Below, one piece after another: positions 50,290-59,584 of a stretch of 64,000 nt of DNA. Numbering within the stretch: position 1 is the first letter of the stretch; every line of letters starts with the position of its first letter. Both the position numbers and the translations under genes were made by a program. This DNA comes from Paracoccus indicus. Its GTDB lineage: Bacteria; Pseudomonadota; Alphaproteobacteria; Rhodobacterales; Rhodobacteraceae. The stretch covers positions 186,001 to 250,000 of the forward strand of contig NZ_PYWA01000001.1 in assembly GCF_003056335.1 (NCBI RefSeq), in the 5' to 3' direction. Under the pieces are notes generated by a model. That model did not search any database. It was given only the letters and a program-made list of their open reading frames with translations, and was not told where the DNA came from.

Positions 50290-51191
50290 CATGTCGCGGC
50301 TGTGGCATCCAATTGTCTTGCCTTGAAGGCGGCATAGGTCTCCATGCCGTCCGACATCAGCCAGTCCGTGCGCCCGTTCCGCGATGTCCCGAACAGAAAG
50401 ACCGCGGCCGCCGACGGGCTGTCAAACGCGATATCCTCGCGCAGGGTGAAGTTCCCGCTGCCCGATGGCACGATGCGCCCGCTTTCCATTGCCTGATCGC
50501 GCAACATCCGTGCCTTGTCGCCGAAGGATGGCGAGGACTGCAGACTGCCCGTCGATCCCGACAGAACGACGAATTCGCCATCGACCTCGGTCGCACGCGC
50601 CGCGATCCCCTTCGCCGGATGATCAATGCGGAAGGTGACGGCCTGTGTCCGAGGGGCGGGTTCGACAGGGGTGGTGGTGGCGGGTCTGCGCAGGACATCG
50701 ATGCCGATGACGGGCAAGATCAGCTGGATCTCGTCCAGAAAGCTGTCCATGTCGGCGATATCGGCTTCGGGAAGGCGTTCGAAATCAGGCTGGGTCCGGT
50801 TGACGACCTTGGACTTGCGCGCTGCCTGCAGCAATCCGATCAGCTTGCCTTCCAGATAGCGGACATGCGCCTTGGTCAGGTTCATGTCCTTGCTGGTGAT
50901 GGCGACGAAACGGTCCCAGAAATCCTTGTCGGGATCGCTGGCGTGGGACCTGAGCCTCGACCCGATGCTGTCGCCCTCACCGACATAGACCGAAGGCAGA
51001 TCCCCCTCGTGGCTGTCGCCATGGAGGAGATAGACGCCCGTGCGATCCAGCTCCTCTCGCCGGATCGCGGCGTCCAGCCGCGTCCGAGGAGCCGAGAGCA
51101 CGTGGCCGGTCCAATTGATGATCTCGGCGGTCAGGATGCCCGTCGCCGAGCCTTCCGCCAGATACAGCCGTACGGACCGGCCCTTTCCCAT
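50289..51191 (-). CDS. GIY-YIG nuclease domain protein with DUF4357-like C-terminus
   Basis: The 300-residue protein has an N-terminal part (MGKGRSVRLYLAEGSATGIL), a GIY-YIG domain from about 50 to 140 (GVYLLHGDSHEGDLPSVYVG, EGDSIGSRLRSHA, with the metal-binding Glu later), and a DUF4357-like domain at about 220-290 (GIAARATEVDGEFVVLSGST). Such proteins are often found beside restriction genes but here the gene is coupled to ettA: its ATG overlaps the ettA stop (TGATG at 51189-51193). No DNA target is visible. The earlier start at 51338 would overlap ettA heavily and is rejected. Confidence 0.82.
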   Translation of the reverse strand: MGKGRSVRLYLAEGSATGILTAEIINWTGHVLSAPRTRLDAAIRREELDRTGVYLLHGDSHEGDLPSVYVGEGDSIGSRLRSHASDPDKDFWDRFVAITSKDMNLTKAHVRYLEGKLIGLLQAARKSKVVNRTQPDFERLPEADIADMDSFLDEIQLILPVIGIDVLRRPATTTPVEPAPRTQAVTFRIDHPAKGIAARATEVDGEFVVLSGSTGSLQSSPSFGDKARMLRDQAMESGRIVPSGSGNFTLREDIAFDSPSAAAVFLFGTSRNGRTDWLMSDGMETYAAFKARQLDATAAT

Positions 51192-52846
51192 CAGCGCGTG
51201 AACTTCTTGTGTTTCACGCGCTTGGGTTCGACGGCATCCGGCCCAAGGCGGCGGATCTTGTCTTCCTCGTAGGCTTCGAAGTTGCCCTCGAACCATTCGA
51301 CATGGGCGTCGCCCTCGAATGCCAGGATATGCGTGCACAGGCGGTCGAGGAAGAAGCGGTCGTGGCTGATGATGACCGCGCAGCCGGCGAAATCGTCCAG
51401 CGCCGCTTCCAGCGCCTGCAGCGTTTCCACATCCAGATCGTTGGTCGGTTCGTCCAGCAGCAGCACGTTGCCGCCCGATTTCAGCAGCTTGGCCATGTGG
51501 ACGCGGTTGCGTTCACCGCCCGACAGCTGGCCGACCTTCTTCTGCTGGTCGCCGCCCTTGAAGTTGAAGGCGCTGGCATAGGCGCGGCTGTTCATCTGCG
51601 CGTCGCCCAGCTGGATCTGCTCGGCCCCGCCGCTGATTTCCTCCCAGACGGTGGCATTGGGGTCCAGTGCGTCGCGGGACTGGTCGACATAGGACAGATG
51701 CACCGTGTCGCCCCAGGTGATGGTGCCTTCGTCGGGCTGTTCGTTGCCGGTCAGCATGCGGAACAGCGTGGATTTGCCCGCACCGTTCGGGCCGATGACG
51801 CCGACGATGCCGCCGGGCGGCAGGGCGAAGTCCAGATTCTCGATCAGCAGCTTGTCGCCCATGGCCTTCTTCAGGCCCTCGACCTCGATCACCTTGCCGC
51901 CAAGGCGTTCGCCGTTGGGGATGATGATCTGGGCGCGGGTCAGCTTGTCACGCTCGGACTGGCCGGCCAGTTCGTTATAGGCGTTGATGCGGGCCTTGGA
52001 TTTCGCCTGACGCGCCTTGGCACCGGCGCGGATCCATTCCAACTCGCGCTCCAGCACCTTCTGCTTGGACTTGTCCTCGCGGGCTTCCTGTTCAAGCCGC
52101 TTGGCCTTCTGCTCCAGCCATGCGGAATAGTTCCCCTCGTAGGGGATGCCGCGGCCGCGATCCAGTTCCAGGATCCAGCTGGTGATGTCGTCCAGGAAAT
52201 AGCGGTCGTGGGTTACGGTCAGGATCGTGCCCTTGTATTCGATCAGGTGCTTCTGCAACCAGGCGATGGTTTCCGCGTCCAGGTGGTTGGTCGGTTCGTC
52301 CAGCAGCAGCATGTCGGGCGCCTCAAGCAGCAGCTTGCACAGCGCGACGCGGCGCTTTTCACCGCCGGACAGGGTGGTCACATCCGCATCGTCGGGCGGG
52401 CAGCGCAGAGCCTCCATCGCGACGTCGATCTGGCTGTCCAGATCCCACAGGTTCTCGGCGTCGATCTGGTCCTGCAGGGCGGCCATCTCCTCGGCAGTCT
52501 CGTCCGAGTAGTTCATCGCCAGCTCGTTATAGCGTTCCAGCTTGGCCTGCTTGGCCGCGACGCCCAGCATGACGTTGCCGCGCACGTCCAGGCTCTCGTC
52601 CAGCTGCGGTTCCTGCGGCAGGTAACCCACGGTCGCGCCCTTGGCGGCCCATGCCTCGCCGGTGAAATCCTTGTCCCATCCCGCCATCACGCGCAGCAGG
52701 GTCGATTTACCGGCACCGTTGACGCCGACGACGCCGATCTTGACGCCGGGAAGGAAGTTCAGACGGATGTTCTCGAAGACCTTCTTGCCGCCGGGATAGG
52801 TTTTGGACACACCGTCCATGTGATAGACGAACTGATAGGCCGCCAT
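51191..52846 (-). CDS. ettA: ABC-F protein EttA, energy-dependent translational throttle
   Basis: The 551-residue soluble protein has two ATPase domains and no membrane part. The first Walker A is GVNGAGKST at residues 41-49 with signature LSGGEKRRV. A linker of charged helices (EREL EWIRAGAKARQAKSKARI) is followed by the second Walker A GPNGAGKST and signature LSGGERNRV, with LLLDEPTNHLDA and LLLDEPTNDLDV as Walker B. EttA binds the ribosomal E site and checks early elongation depending on ATP/ADP. It has the EttA-specific arm (about residues 95-140). Start by AGGAG at 52852. Confidence 0.94.
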   Translation of the reverse strand: MAAYQFVYHMDGVSKTYPGGKKVFENIRLNFLPGVKIGVVGVNGAGKSTLLRVMAGWDKDFTGEAWAAKGATVGYLPQEPQLDESLDVRGNVMLGVAAKQAKLERYNELAMNYSDETAEEMAALQDQIDAENLWDLDSQIDVAMEALRCPPDDADVTTLSGGEKRRVALCKLLLEAPDMLLLDEPTNHLDAETIAWLQKHLIEYKGTILTVTHDRYFLDDITSWILELDRGRGIPYEGNYSAWLEQKAKRLEQEAREDKSKQKVLERELEWIRAGAKARQAKSKARINAYNELAGQSERDKLTRAQIIIPNGERLGGKVIEVEGLKKAMGDKLLIENLDFALPPGGIVGVIGPNGAGKSTLFRMLTGNEQPDEGTITWGDTVHLSYVDQSRDALDPNATVWEEISGGAEQIQLGDAQMNSRAYASAFNFKGGDQQKKVGQLSGGERNRVHMAKLLKSGGNVLLLDEPTNDLDVETLQALEAALDDFAGCAVIISHDRFFLDRLCTHILAFEGDAHVEWFEGNFEAYEEDKIRRLGPDAVEPKRVKHKKFTR

Positions 52847-52859
52847 GGGAATTCTCCTG

Positions 52860-52889
52860 AAAAAGCTTTGCCCCTCCCATACGGCAAAG
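52860..52889 (-). terminator. terminator-like hairpin just before ettA
   Basis: On the minus strand CTTTGCC pairs with GGCAAAG (52883-52889 with 52866-52872), followed by a T-rich run (complement of 52860-52864). It ends the sulfotransferase transcript 17 bases after its stop, but it lies only 14 bases before the ettA start, so it could also act as an attenuator for ettA. Confidence 0.6.
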
Positions 52890-52906
52890 GGGCGGGCGGT
52901 GAAAGG

Positions 52907-53785
52907 TCAGCGTAGCTCGGCCATGAAGGCCTTGCCCATCGTCTGACGCAGGAAGTCGTATTGCGGTGCCAGCCGCCCGCGCAGTTCGGCCAGCAGTTCG
53001 GGCGGGGGCAAGAGGCCGCCGGGGTTGGCGAAGACCTTGTTGCCCGCGTTCTCGTACAGCATGGGTCCGATGCCCAGGTGCTCCTCGACCTGATCCAGCA
53101 CGACATGGGGCTTGGCGGTGATGCGGCCGAAGGGCAGGATCAGCATGTCGGGGTAATGCGCCCGCCAACGAGGGATATAGGCCGCGTAATCGCCCCGGTC
53201 GTAAAGCGCCGGGTTGTCCAGTTCCGCCAGCCATTGCGCGACGTCTGCCGGTTCGCGGCCTTCGCGCCGCAGGTTCATGCGCAGCTGCGACACAAGGCGG
53301 TCCACCGGATCGCGCACCAGATAGACCACGCGCGCCTTGGGCAGGAATTGCGCCACGGCGGCGACGCCCTCGGGCGGTAGGGTCGAATATTCGGGGGTGA
53401 AATCCATGGGCGTCGCATGGGCGGGGGCTGGCGCGAAGACGCGCTTGTACCACTGGTTGTGGAACATCTTGCCGCCGGTGATCGCCGTCAGGTAATCCTC
53501 AAGCGCATCCGGCATGGCGACGCCGCGCGTCTTGTGGCGGTCGCGGATTTCCTGGGGCTTGTTGCGGTAATGCCAGCGGATCCAGCGCTGGTGATCCGGG
53601 ACATGCAGGAAGTTGAAATACTGCACCTCCTTGAAGGGCGGTATCCAGATCTGAGGGTGCTGCCCCAGCATCTGCGCCAGCCAGCTGGTCCCTGCCTTTT
53701 GCGCGCCGATGCACAGCGCGCCGGGCTTGCGGGGCGCACCTTCGGGGTCGAAGGCGGGGCTGATGGTCATCATCGTCTGCGTCAT
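52907..53785 (-). CDS. sulfotransferase family protein
   Basis: The 292-residue enzyme moves sulphate from PAPS to an acceptor. The 5'-phosphosulphate loop is IGAQKAGTSWL near residues 26-36, and the 3'-phosphate site is VVYLVRDPVDRLVSQLRMNL near 155-175. The middle has NQWYKRVFAP and DFTPEYSTLP, as in heparan-sulphate-type enzymes (Sulfotransfer_1). The acceptor may be a surface polysaccharide or lipid; not seen. The start at 53785 follows AAGGAAGGA; upstream frame is not family-like. Confidence 0.85.
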   Translation of the reverse strand: MTQTMMTISPAFDPEGAPRKPGALCIGAQKAGTSWLAQMLGQHPQIWIPPFKEVQYFNFLHVPDHQRWIRWHYRNKPQEIRDRHKTRGVAMPDALEDYLTAITGGKMFHNQWYKRVFAPAPAHATPMDFTPEYSTLPPEGVAAVAQFLPKARVVYLVRDPVDRLVSQLRMNLRREGREPADVAQWLAELDNPALYDRGDYAAYIPRWRAHYPDMLILPFGRITAKPHVVLDQVEEHLGIGPMLYENAGNKVFANPGGLLPPPELLAELRGRLAPQYDFLRQTMGKAFMAELR

Positions 53786-53822
53786 GCCGGTCCTTCCTTG
53801 CGGCTGCGGACCGGCGCGGGGA

Positions 53823-55187
53823 TCACAGGCGGCCCCACAGGTCGTATTCGCTGGCCTCATCCACCGTCACCGACACGATATCGCCGGGCGACAGGGCTTC
53901 AAACCCCTGATCGATGAACAGGTTGCCGTCGATTTCGGGCGCATCGGCCTTTGTGCGGCAGGTGGCGCCATCTTCATCGATGCTGTCGACGATGACCTCC
54001 AGCCGGGTGCCGACCTTGGCCTCCAGCTTGGCCGCGCTGATGGCCTGGGCCTTTTCCATGAACCGCTCAAACCGTTCCTGCTTCACGTCGGCGGGGACAT
54101 GGTCGGGCAGGTCGTTGGCCCGCGCGCCGGCGACGTTCTCGTACTGGAAGGCCCCCACGCGGTCCAGCTGCGCCTCGTCCAGCCAGTCCAGCAGGGTCTG
54201 GAACTCGGCATCGGTCTCGCCCGGGTAGCCGACGATGAAGGTCGAGCGCAGGGTGATCTCGGGGCAGATGGCACGCCAGGCGGCGATCTCATCCAGGGTC
54301 TTTGCGCCCGCGGCGGGGCGGGCCATGCGCTTCAGGACGTCCGGATGGGCGTGCTGGAAGGGGATGTCCATGTAAGGCAGAATCAATCCATCTGCCATCA
54401 GCGGGATCAGGTCGCGCACATGCGGATAGGGATAGACGTAGTGCAGCCGCACCCAGGCCCCAAGCGACCCCAGATCGCGGGCCAGATCGGTGATATGGGC
54501 GCGATGCCCGCGCTCGGTGTCATGCCTGCGGTCAAGGCCATAGGCGCTGGTGTCCTGGCTGATGACCAGCAGTTCCTTGACCCCCGCCTCGACCAGCTTC
54601 TCGGCCTCGCGCACCACGGCATGGGCGGGGCGGCTGACAAGGCGGCCGCGCATGTCGGGGATGATGCAGAACTTGCATTTGTGGTTACAGCCTTCCGAGA
54701 TCTTCAGATAGCTGTAGTGGCGCGGCGTCAGGCTGACTCCGCTGGCGGGCAGCAGGTCGATGAAGGGATCGGGCTGCGGCGGCACGGCCTTGTGGACGGC
54801 ATCCAAGACCAGTTCGTATTGATGCGGCCCCGTTACGGCCAGCACCTTGGGATGGGCGCCGGTGATGTATTCGGGCTCGGCCCCCAGACAGCCGGTGACG
54901 ATCACGCGACCGTTTTCGGTCAGCGCCTCGCCGATGGCATCCAGGCTTTCGGCCTTGGCGCTGTCCAGAAAGCCGCAGGTGTTCACGATGACCGCATCCG
55001 CGCCCTGGTAATCGGCACTGATGGCGTAACCCTCGGCCCGCAGGCGGGTCAGGATGCGTTCGCTGTCGACCAGCGCCTTGGGGCAGCCGAGGCTGACCAT
55101 GCCGATGGTCGGCTGTCCGTCGCGCCTGTCATTGGGAATGCGGGCACGGGCAAGGTCGGGGCGAAGATCGGGCGGATTTGTCTGCAT
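53823..55187 (-). CDS. rimO: ribosomal protein S12 methylthiotransferase
   Basis: This 454-residue radical-SAM enzyme adds methylthio to Asp of ribosomal protein S12. The N-terminal UPF0004 domain has C35, C71 and C100 for one iron-sulphur cluster ([28 protein letters not shown]). The radical-SAM motif is CNHKCKFC (C167, C171, C174), with the following [11 protein letters not shown]. The C-terminal TRAM domain (about 390-450) closes the enzyme. The start at 55187 gives the normal length. Confidence 0.94.
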   Translation of the reverse strand: MQTNPPDLRPDLARARIPNDRRDGQPTIGMVSLGCPKALVDSERILTRLRAEGYAISADYQGADAVIVNTCGFLDSAKAESLDAIGEALTENGRVIVTGCLGAEPEYITGAHPKVLAVTGPHQYELVLDAVHKAVPPQPDPFIDLLPASGVSLTPRHYSYLKISEGCNHKCKFCIIPDMRGRLVSRPAHAVVREAEKLVEAGVKELLVISQDTSAYGLDRRHDTERGHRAHITDLARDLGSLGAWVRLHYVYPYPHVRDLIPLMADGLILPYMDIPFQHAHPDVLKRMARPAAGAKTLDEIAAWRAICPEITLRSTFIVGYPGETDAEFQTLLDWLDEAQLDRVGAFQYENVAGARANDLPDHVPADVKQERFERFMEKAQAISAAKLEAKVGTRLEVIVDSIDEDGATCRTKADAPEIDGNLFIDQGFEALSPGDIVSVTVDEASEYDLWGRL

Positions 55188-55309
55188 CGGCAGCGTATAG
55201 GCGATTCGAGGTCGCGGGAAAAGACGTCCCGTGCGTCGCGCCGCCTGCAACTTTCCGGCCCTTGGCGCGTGTCTTGGGGCATCACCTCAGCCGATCAGGG
55301 GACCGACCG

Positions 55310-55672
55310 ATGCCATGCGACCTTTCCCGCCCCAGCCTTCTTGCCGCCGCGTTGCTGGCCTTGACCGCCGCCCCCGCCCTGGCCGAGCGGATCACCAGCC
55401 GCGATGATTTCGTGCGCACCGTCGATCAGCGTCGCCTGACGACACTGGGGGTGGCGCTGGTCGTCACCCCCGACGGGCGCATCGGTGGCAGCGCCTTCGG
55501 TTCGGATGTCACCGGCGACTGGACGTGGGACAAGGGCTGGTTCTGCCGGACGCTGGCCTGGGGCAGCCGCAGCTGGCCGCGCAACTGCCAGCTGGTCGAG
55601 CGGACGGGCGACGGGTTGCGCTTCACCTCGGACAAGGGGGCGGGCGACACGGCCACGCTGCGCATCAGATAG
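55310..55672 (+). CDS. small periplasmic protein, unknown
   Basis: The 120-residue precursor has a signal peptide (SLLAAALLALTAAPALAERI) and a mature domain of about 95 residues. Its parts are SRDDFVRTVDQRRLTTLGVA, DGRIGGSAFGSDVTGDWTW, CRTLAWGSRSWPRNCQLVER and TATLRI, with two Cys that can form a disulphide. The WTW and WPRNC motifs recur in related Rhodobacterales proteins of unknown role. It precedes another small secreted protein by 54 bases. Confidence 0.7.
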   Translation: MPCDLSRPSLLAAALLALTAAPALAERITSRDDFVRTVDQRRLTTLGVALVVTPDGRIGGSAFGSDVTGDWTWDKGWFCRTLAWGSRSWPRNCQLVERTGDGLRFTSDKGAGDTATLRIR

Positions 55673-55726
55673 GCGCTTCGCCGGAACGTGATTTCCCTTG
55701 GCCCCCGCGCCGCGCAAGATAGGCGC

Positions 55727-56182
55727 ATGAAGATCGCACCCGCCCTGATTGCCCTGACGACCCTGCTGATGCCGATGGCCGCCCATGCCGAGATCAAGCA
55801 TCGGGGGCAGTTCATCGATGTGGTCAACGACCGTGGCGGCAACGTGCTGCAGATGGTCCAGACCCGCCAGCAGCTGGATGCCAGCGGCAAGACCATCCGC
55901 ATCCGCGGCTATTGCCGGTCGGCCTGCACCATGCTGACGACGCTGCCGCGCGCCTGCCTTGGGCCGGGTGCCACGATCGGCTTTCACGCGCCCCGCATCC
56001 AGGGCACGCAGATCATTCCGCCCTATGTCGATCAGATCATGGGGAATTTCTATCGCAACGGCATCCGCGAACGGTGGTTCGCTGGCTGGAACCGGTCGAT
56101 GGAAATGCAGAAGATCAGCGCGCAGGACTATGTCCGGCTGGATCCGCAGGCGCGCATCTGCGACAGCCTGCGGAATAAGTGA
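55727..56182 (+). CDS. small periplasmic ClpP-fold-like protein (COG3904-related)
   Basis: The 151-residue precursor has a signal peptide (IAPALIALTTLLMPMAAHA). The mature part has IRGYCRSACTMLTTLPRACL and GATIGFHAPRIQG, which match the Ser-containing and FHAP segments of COG3904 periplasmic proteins, a group with a ClpP/crotonase-like fold. The protein is shorter than full COG3904 members, keeps the Ser in SACT, and has the His in FHAP at the place of the catalytic His. Peptidase activity is not proved. Confidence 0.7.
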   Translation: MKIAPALIALTTLLMPMAAHAEIKHRGQFIDVVNDRGGNVLQMVQTRQQLDASGKTIRIRGYCRSACTMLTTLPRACLGPGATIGFHAPRIQGTQIIPPYVDQIMGNFYRNGIRERWFAGWNRSMEMQKISAQDYVRLDPQARICDSLRNK

Positions 56183-56188
56183 CGGGCG

Positions 56189-56959
56189 TCATTCGCGCAG
56201 ACGCCAGCCCGTGGCGAAGATCCAGCGGATGACGGCCAGGCAGACGACCACCATCGCCGCCACCGCGATCAGCGAGGCCCCCACCGGCACGTCGGCCAGC
56301 CCGAAGAAGGCCCAACGGAACCCCGAGATCAGGTAGAGAACCGGGTTCAGCTTGGCCACGGCCCCCCAGAAGGGCGGCAGCATGCTGGCCGAGTAGAAGG
56401 CCCCGCCCAAAAAGACCAGCGGCATGATGACCATCATCGGCACGATCTGCAGCTGCTCGAAGCTTTTTGCCCACAGCCCGATGATGAAGCCCAGCAGGCT
56501 GAAGCCCACCGCGCTGAGCAGCAGGAAGGCGATCATCCAGAACGGGTGCAGGATGTGGACGCCCACGAAGGCGAAGCTGGTCAGCAGGATCACCAGCGCG
56601 ATCAGGATGGCCTTGGTTGCGGCGGCGCCCACGAAGCCCAAAGTGACCTCGATCCAGCCCACGGGCGAGACCAGGTATTCATAGATCGTGCCGCTGAACT
56701 TCGGGAAATAGATGCCGAAGCTGGCGTTGCTGACGGCCTGCTGAAGCACCGTCAGCATCATCAGGCCGGGCACGATGAAGGCGCCGTAGGGGACGCCCTC
56801 GACCGATTGGATGCGCCCGCCGATGGCCGCGCCGAAGACCACGAAATAGAGGACCGTCGAGACCACCGGCGATGCCAGCGACTGCCAGATGGTGCGGAAG
56901 AAGCGGGTCATCTCGTGGTGATAGATGGACCAGACGCCGTGCCAGTTGACCATGTTCAT
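56189..56959 (-). CDS. ABC-2 type export permease
   Basis: The 256-residue inner-membrane subunit has six membrane helices (residues about 28-45, 60-80, 105-130, 140-160, 172-195, 228-250). Parts of the ABC2_membrane pattern are [40 protein letters not shown] and [20 protein letters not shown]. It works with the ATPase encoded directly before it on the same strand (starts overlap by four bases) to export a lipid, polysaccharide or drug. Confidence 0.88.
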   Translation of the reverse strand: MNMVNWHGVWSIYHHEMTRFFRTIWQSLASPVVSTVLYFVVFGAAIGGRIQSVEGVPYGAFIVPGLMMLTVLQQAVSNASFGIYFPKFSGTIYEYLVSPVGWIEVTLGFVGAAATKAILIALVILLTSFAFVGVHILHPFWMIAFLLLSAVGFSLLGFIIGLWAKSFEQLQIVPMMVIMPLVFLGGAFYSASMLPPFWGAVAKLNPVLYLISGFRWAFFGLADVPVGASLIAVAAMVVVCLAVIRWIFATGWRLRE

Positions 56960-57891
56960 GCCGCATTCTCCGATTCGTCGACCAGCGAGATGAAGACCTC
57001 TTCCAGGCTGGATTGTCGCGTGGACACGTCGCGCACGGTGATGTCGCGCGCCGCCAGTTCCCCCAGCAGCCGGGCGATGCCGGTGCGTTCGGCCCGTGTG
57101 TCATAGTCGAAGGCCAGTTGGCGGCCATCCTCGGACAGGGTCAGGTTCGGGTCGGCCATGTCGGCGGGGATGCCGGACAGGGGGGCGTCCAGCTCGATGG
57201 TCAGGGTCTTGCGGCCGAACTCGCCCATTAGCTGGGCGGTCGGCTTGACCAGCAGCAGCTGACCCTTGGCGATGACGCCGACGCGGTCGGCCATCTCCTC
57301 GGCCTCTTCCAGGTAGTGGGTGGTCAGGATGATGGTCACGCCCTCGCGGCGCAGATCGCCCACCACCTCCCACATCTCGCGCCGCAGGGCGACGTCGACG
57401 CCGGCGGTCGGTTCGTCAAGGAACAGCACCTTGGGATTGTGCGACAGCGCCTTGGCGATCAGCACGCGGCGCTTCATCCCGCCCGAGAGCTCACGCGTGG
57501 CCGCGTCCCGCTTGTCCCAGAGCGACAGCGCCCGCAGGATGCGTTCCAGATAGGCGTCGTCGGGGGGCATGCCGTAAAGGCGGCGGGTGAAACGGACGCA
57601 GTTTATGACCTTCTCGAAAGGCTCCAGCGCGATTTCCTGCGGCACCAGGCCGATCATCTTGCGGGCGGCGCGCCAATCCTTGCGGATGTCATGGCCGCCG
57701 ACACGGACGGTGCCGCCGGTCGGAACGACCAGCCCGCAGATGATCGAGATCAGCGTCGTCTTGCCCGCGCCGTTCGGCCCCAGAAGGGCGATGATCTCGC
57801 CCTCCTTGATGGACAGGGACACGTCGTCCAGCGCCTTGGTGCCACTGTCATATTGCTTCGACAGATGGTCGATTTCTATGATCGCGCTCAT
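56956..57891 (-). CDS. ABC exporter ATP-binding protein
   Basis: The 311-residue ATPase has Walker [10 protein letters not shown], signature [20 protein letters not shown], Walker [13 protein letters not shown] and H-loop [11 protein letters not shown]. The C-terminus (about 230-311) is a small domain typical of ABC-2 drug/lipid exporters of the DrrA type. The start at 57891 follows GGAGA; an extension of 69 residues upstream is not family-like. It forms an operon with the permease. Confidence 0.9.
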   Translation of the reverse strand: MSAIIEIDHLSKQYDSGTKALDDVSLSIKEGEIIALLGPNGAGKTTLISIICGLVVPTGGTVRVGGHDIRKDWRAARKMIGLVPQEIALEPFEKVINCVRFTRRLYGMPPDDAYLERILRALSLWDKRDAATRELSGGMKRRVLIAKALSHNPKVLFLDEPTAGVDVALRREMWEVVGDLRREGVTIILTTHYLEEAEEMADRVGVIAKGQLLLVKPTAQLMGEFGRKTLTIELDAPLSGIPADMADPNLTLSEDGRQLAFDYDTRAERTGIARLLGELAARDITVRDVSTRQSSLEEVFISLVDESENAA

Positions 57892-58077
57892 GCGCCATTC
57901 TCCAATTTTGTGCAGACGGGTCGCATGGGCCCGCGCCGCAGATAGGCATTCGGGGGCCGTTTTGCCAGAGCGGCCGGGGAACGAGGTAGTCCAAGGGGCG
58001 CTTCCGGACCGACGGGCGGCTTGCAGGCGGGCCGCAGCGCGTCCACTGTCGGGGCCTGTCAGGCAAGGATCGCGCAG

Positions 58078-58800
58078 ATGTTTCCCATCAGGGACCACAA
58101 CCCCTCATCGGTTCGGCCGATCGTCACCTGGACCCTGATCGCGATCAACATCGCGATGTATCTGCTGACCCTGCCCGTCATGCCCGGCGGGCGGCTCATC
58201 TGGGTCTATCTGGCGCTCTACCCGGTCGCGGTCGTCCACCTGGAGCTGGTCTATGGGCTGTTGACACATATGTTCCTGCATGCGGGCTTCATGCATCTGG
58301 CGGGCAACATGCTGTTCCTGTGGATCTTCGGCGACAACCTTGAAGAACAGATGGGCCGCCTGCGGTTCATGGGGTTCTATCTGCTGGCGGGGCTGGCGGC
58401 GGCGTTCGCGCAGATCCTGGCGGCGCCGATGTCGGATGTGCCGATGGTCGGAGCCTCGGGGGCGATTGCCGGGGTGCTGGGGGGATACCTGCTGATGTTT
58501 CCGCGGGCGCGGGTCGACATCCTTGTGATCTTCGTGATCTTCTTCAAGGTCTTCACGCTGCCCGCATGGGTGATGCTGGGGCTGTGGTTCGCCATGCAGA
58601 TCCTGTGCGGCTTCACCGTGGACGGCGCGGGCGGGGGCGTCGCCTATTGGGCGCATGCGGGGGGCTTTGTGGCGGGCGTGGTGCTGACGCTGCCGCTGTT
58701 CATCCGGCGCGGCGGTTCGGCCTTCTGGGCGCGGACCCATGGCCAGCCGCCCCATCCGCAGGCGCATTACACTCGCATCCCCCGCGTCACGCGCCGCTGA
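58078..58800 (+). CDS. rhomboid intramembrane serine protease
   Basis: The 240-residue membrane protein has six core helices. The catalytic Ser is S127 in GASGAIAG and the His is H193 in AHAGGFVAG; the HxxxN-type motif is FMHLAGNMLF with N77. The segment GRLRFMGFYLLAGLAAAFAQ is typical. It cuts membrane-bound proteins inside the bilayer; the substrate is unknown. The start follows AAGGAT. Divergent from the ABC ATPase gene. Confidence 0.9.
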   Translation: MFPIRDHNPSSVRPIVTWTLIAINIAMYLLTLPVMPGGRLIWVYLALYPVAVVHLELVYGLLTHMFLHAGFMHLAGNMLFLWIFGDNLEEQMGRLRFMGFYLLAGLAAAFAQILAAPMSDVPMVGASGAIAGVLGGYLLMFPRARVDILVIFVIFFKVFTLPAWVMLGLWFAMQILCGFTVDGAGGGVAYWAHAGGFVAGVVLTLPLFIRRGGSAFWARTHGQPPHPQAHYTRIPRVTRR

Positions 58801-58835
58801 GCAGATGCGCCCGACGCCCCCCATCGAGGGGGCCG

Positions 58836-59540
58836 TCAGCCGCCAGAGCCTGACGGCTCTGATCCCTTCACCTGCATGCGGCCCAAGCTCATGTGGCGCT
58901 TGCGACCGAAACCTGGCTGGCGCTGGACGTCGAAGCCCGCCTGCGTCAGCGCACGCCGCACATGGCCCGCCGCGGTATAGGTGGCGAAGCTGCCGCCCGA
59001 GGCCGTGTGCCGCCCGACCTGCGCCATGATTGCATCATCCCACATCTGCGGGTTCTTGGCAGGCGAGAAGCCGTCCAGAAACCACGCATCGGCGCGGCCC
59101 GACCACGCCGGCAGGGTTTCGGCCACATCGCCCAAGATGACTCGGACCGTCACCTGCCCGACCGTGAATTCCGGCTGCCCCCATCCTGCACGCAGCTGCG
59201 CGGCAAGATCTGCCAGTTCAGGAAAGGCGGAGTGGGCCTGTTTCAGCTGGGCCGCGCCCATCGGATAGGCCTCGAAGCTGGTCATGCGGATGGGCTGCGT
59301 CGCGATCTGGGCCAGCGCCAGCAGGTTCAGCCCCGTGCCGAAGCCGAGTTCGGCCACATGGAAGCCCGGCACCAGCCGCGCGGGCAGGTCGTTGCCCGAC
59401 AGAAAGACGTGGCGCGTTTCGGCAAGCCCCCCTGCCAAACTGAAATAGGGGTCGTCGAACCGGGTCGAGACGGGGATGCCGCCGTCCTTCCAGTCCAGCT
59501 GCGGGTCGCCTTCGGGCGTCTGGTGGTCTAGGTCGTTCAT
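58836..59540 (-). CDS. mnmD: tRNA 5-methylaminomethyl-2-thiouridine methyltransferase (MnmD)
   Basis: The 234-residue methyltransferase makes the final methyl transfer in mnm5s2U at the tRNA wobble base. It has an SAM-binding VAELGFGTGLNLLALAQIA, AEFEAYP-like MTSFEAYPMGAAQLKQAHSA, and WFLDGFSPAKNPQMWDD, the DGFxPxKNPxxW motif of MnmC1/MnmD. In E. coli this is the N-terminal part of MnmC; here it is a separate protein. The MnmC2-like oxidoreductase is encoded divergently 44 bases away. Confidence 0.9.
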   Translation of the reverse strand: MNDLDHQTPEGDPQLDWKDGGIPVSTRFDDPYFSLAGGLAETRHVFLSGNDLPARLVPGFHVAELGFGTGLNLLALAQIATQPIRMTSFEAYPMGAAQLKQAHSAFPELADLAAQLRAGWGQPEFTVGQVTVRVILGDVAETLPAWSGRADAWFLDGFSPAKNPQMWDDAIMAQVGRHTASGGSFATYTAAGHVRRALTQAGFDVQRQPGFGRKRHMSLGRMQVKGSEPSGSGG

Positions 59541-59584
59541 GAAGGCAGCTTTCGGGAAAGGGCAGCGATTTGGCAAGGGACAGC

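Noticed and set aside
53709..55364. 551-codon plus-strand frame opposite rimO
   Set aside because: Antisense of an intact radical-SAM enzyme; no independent support.
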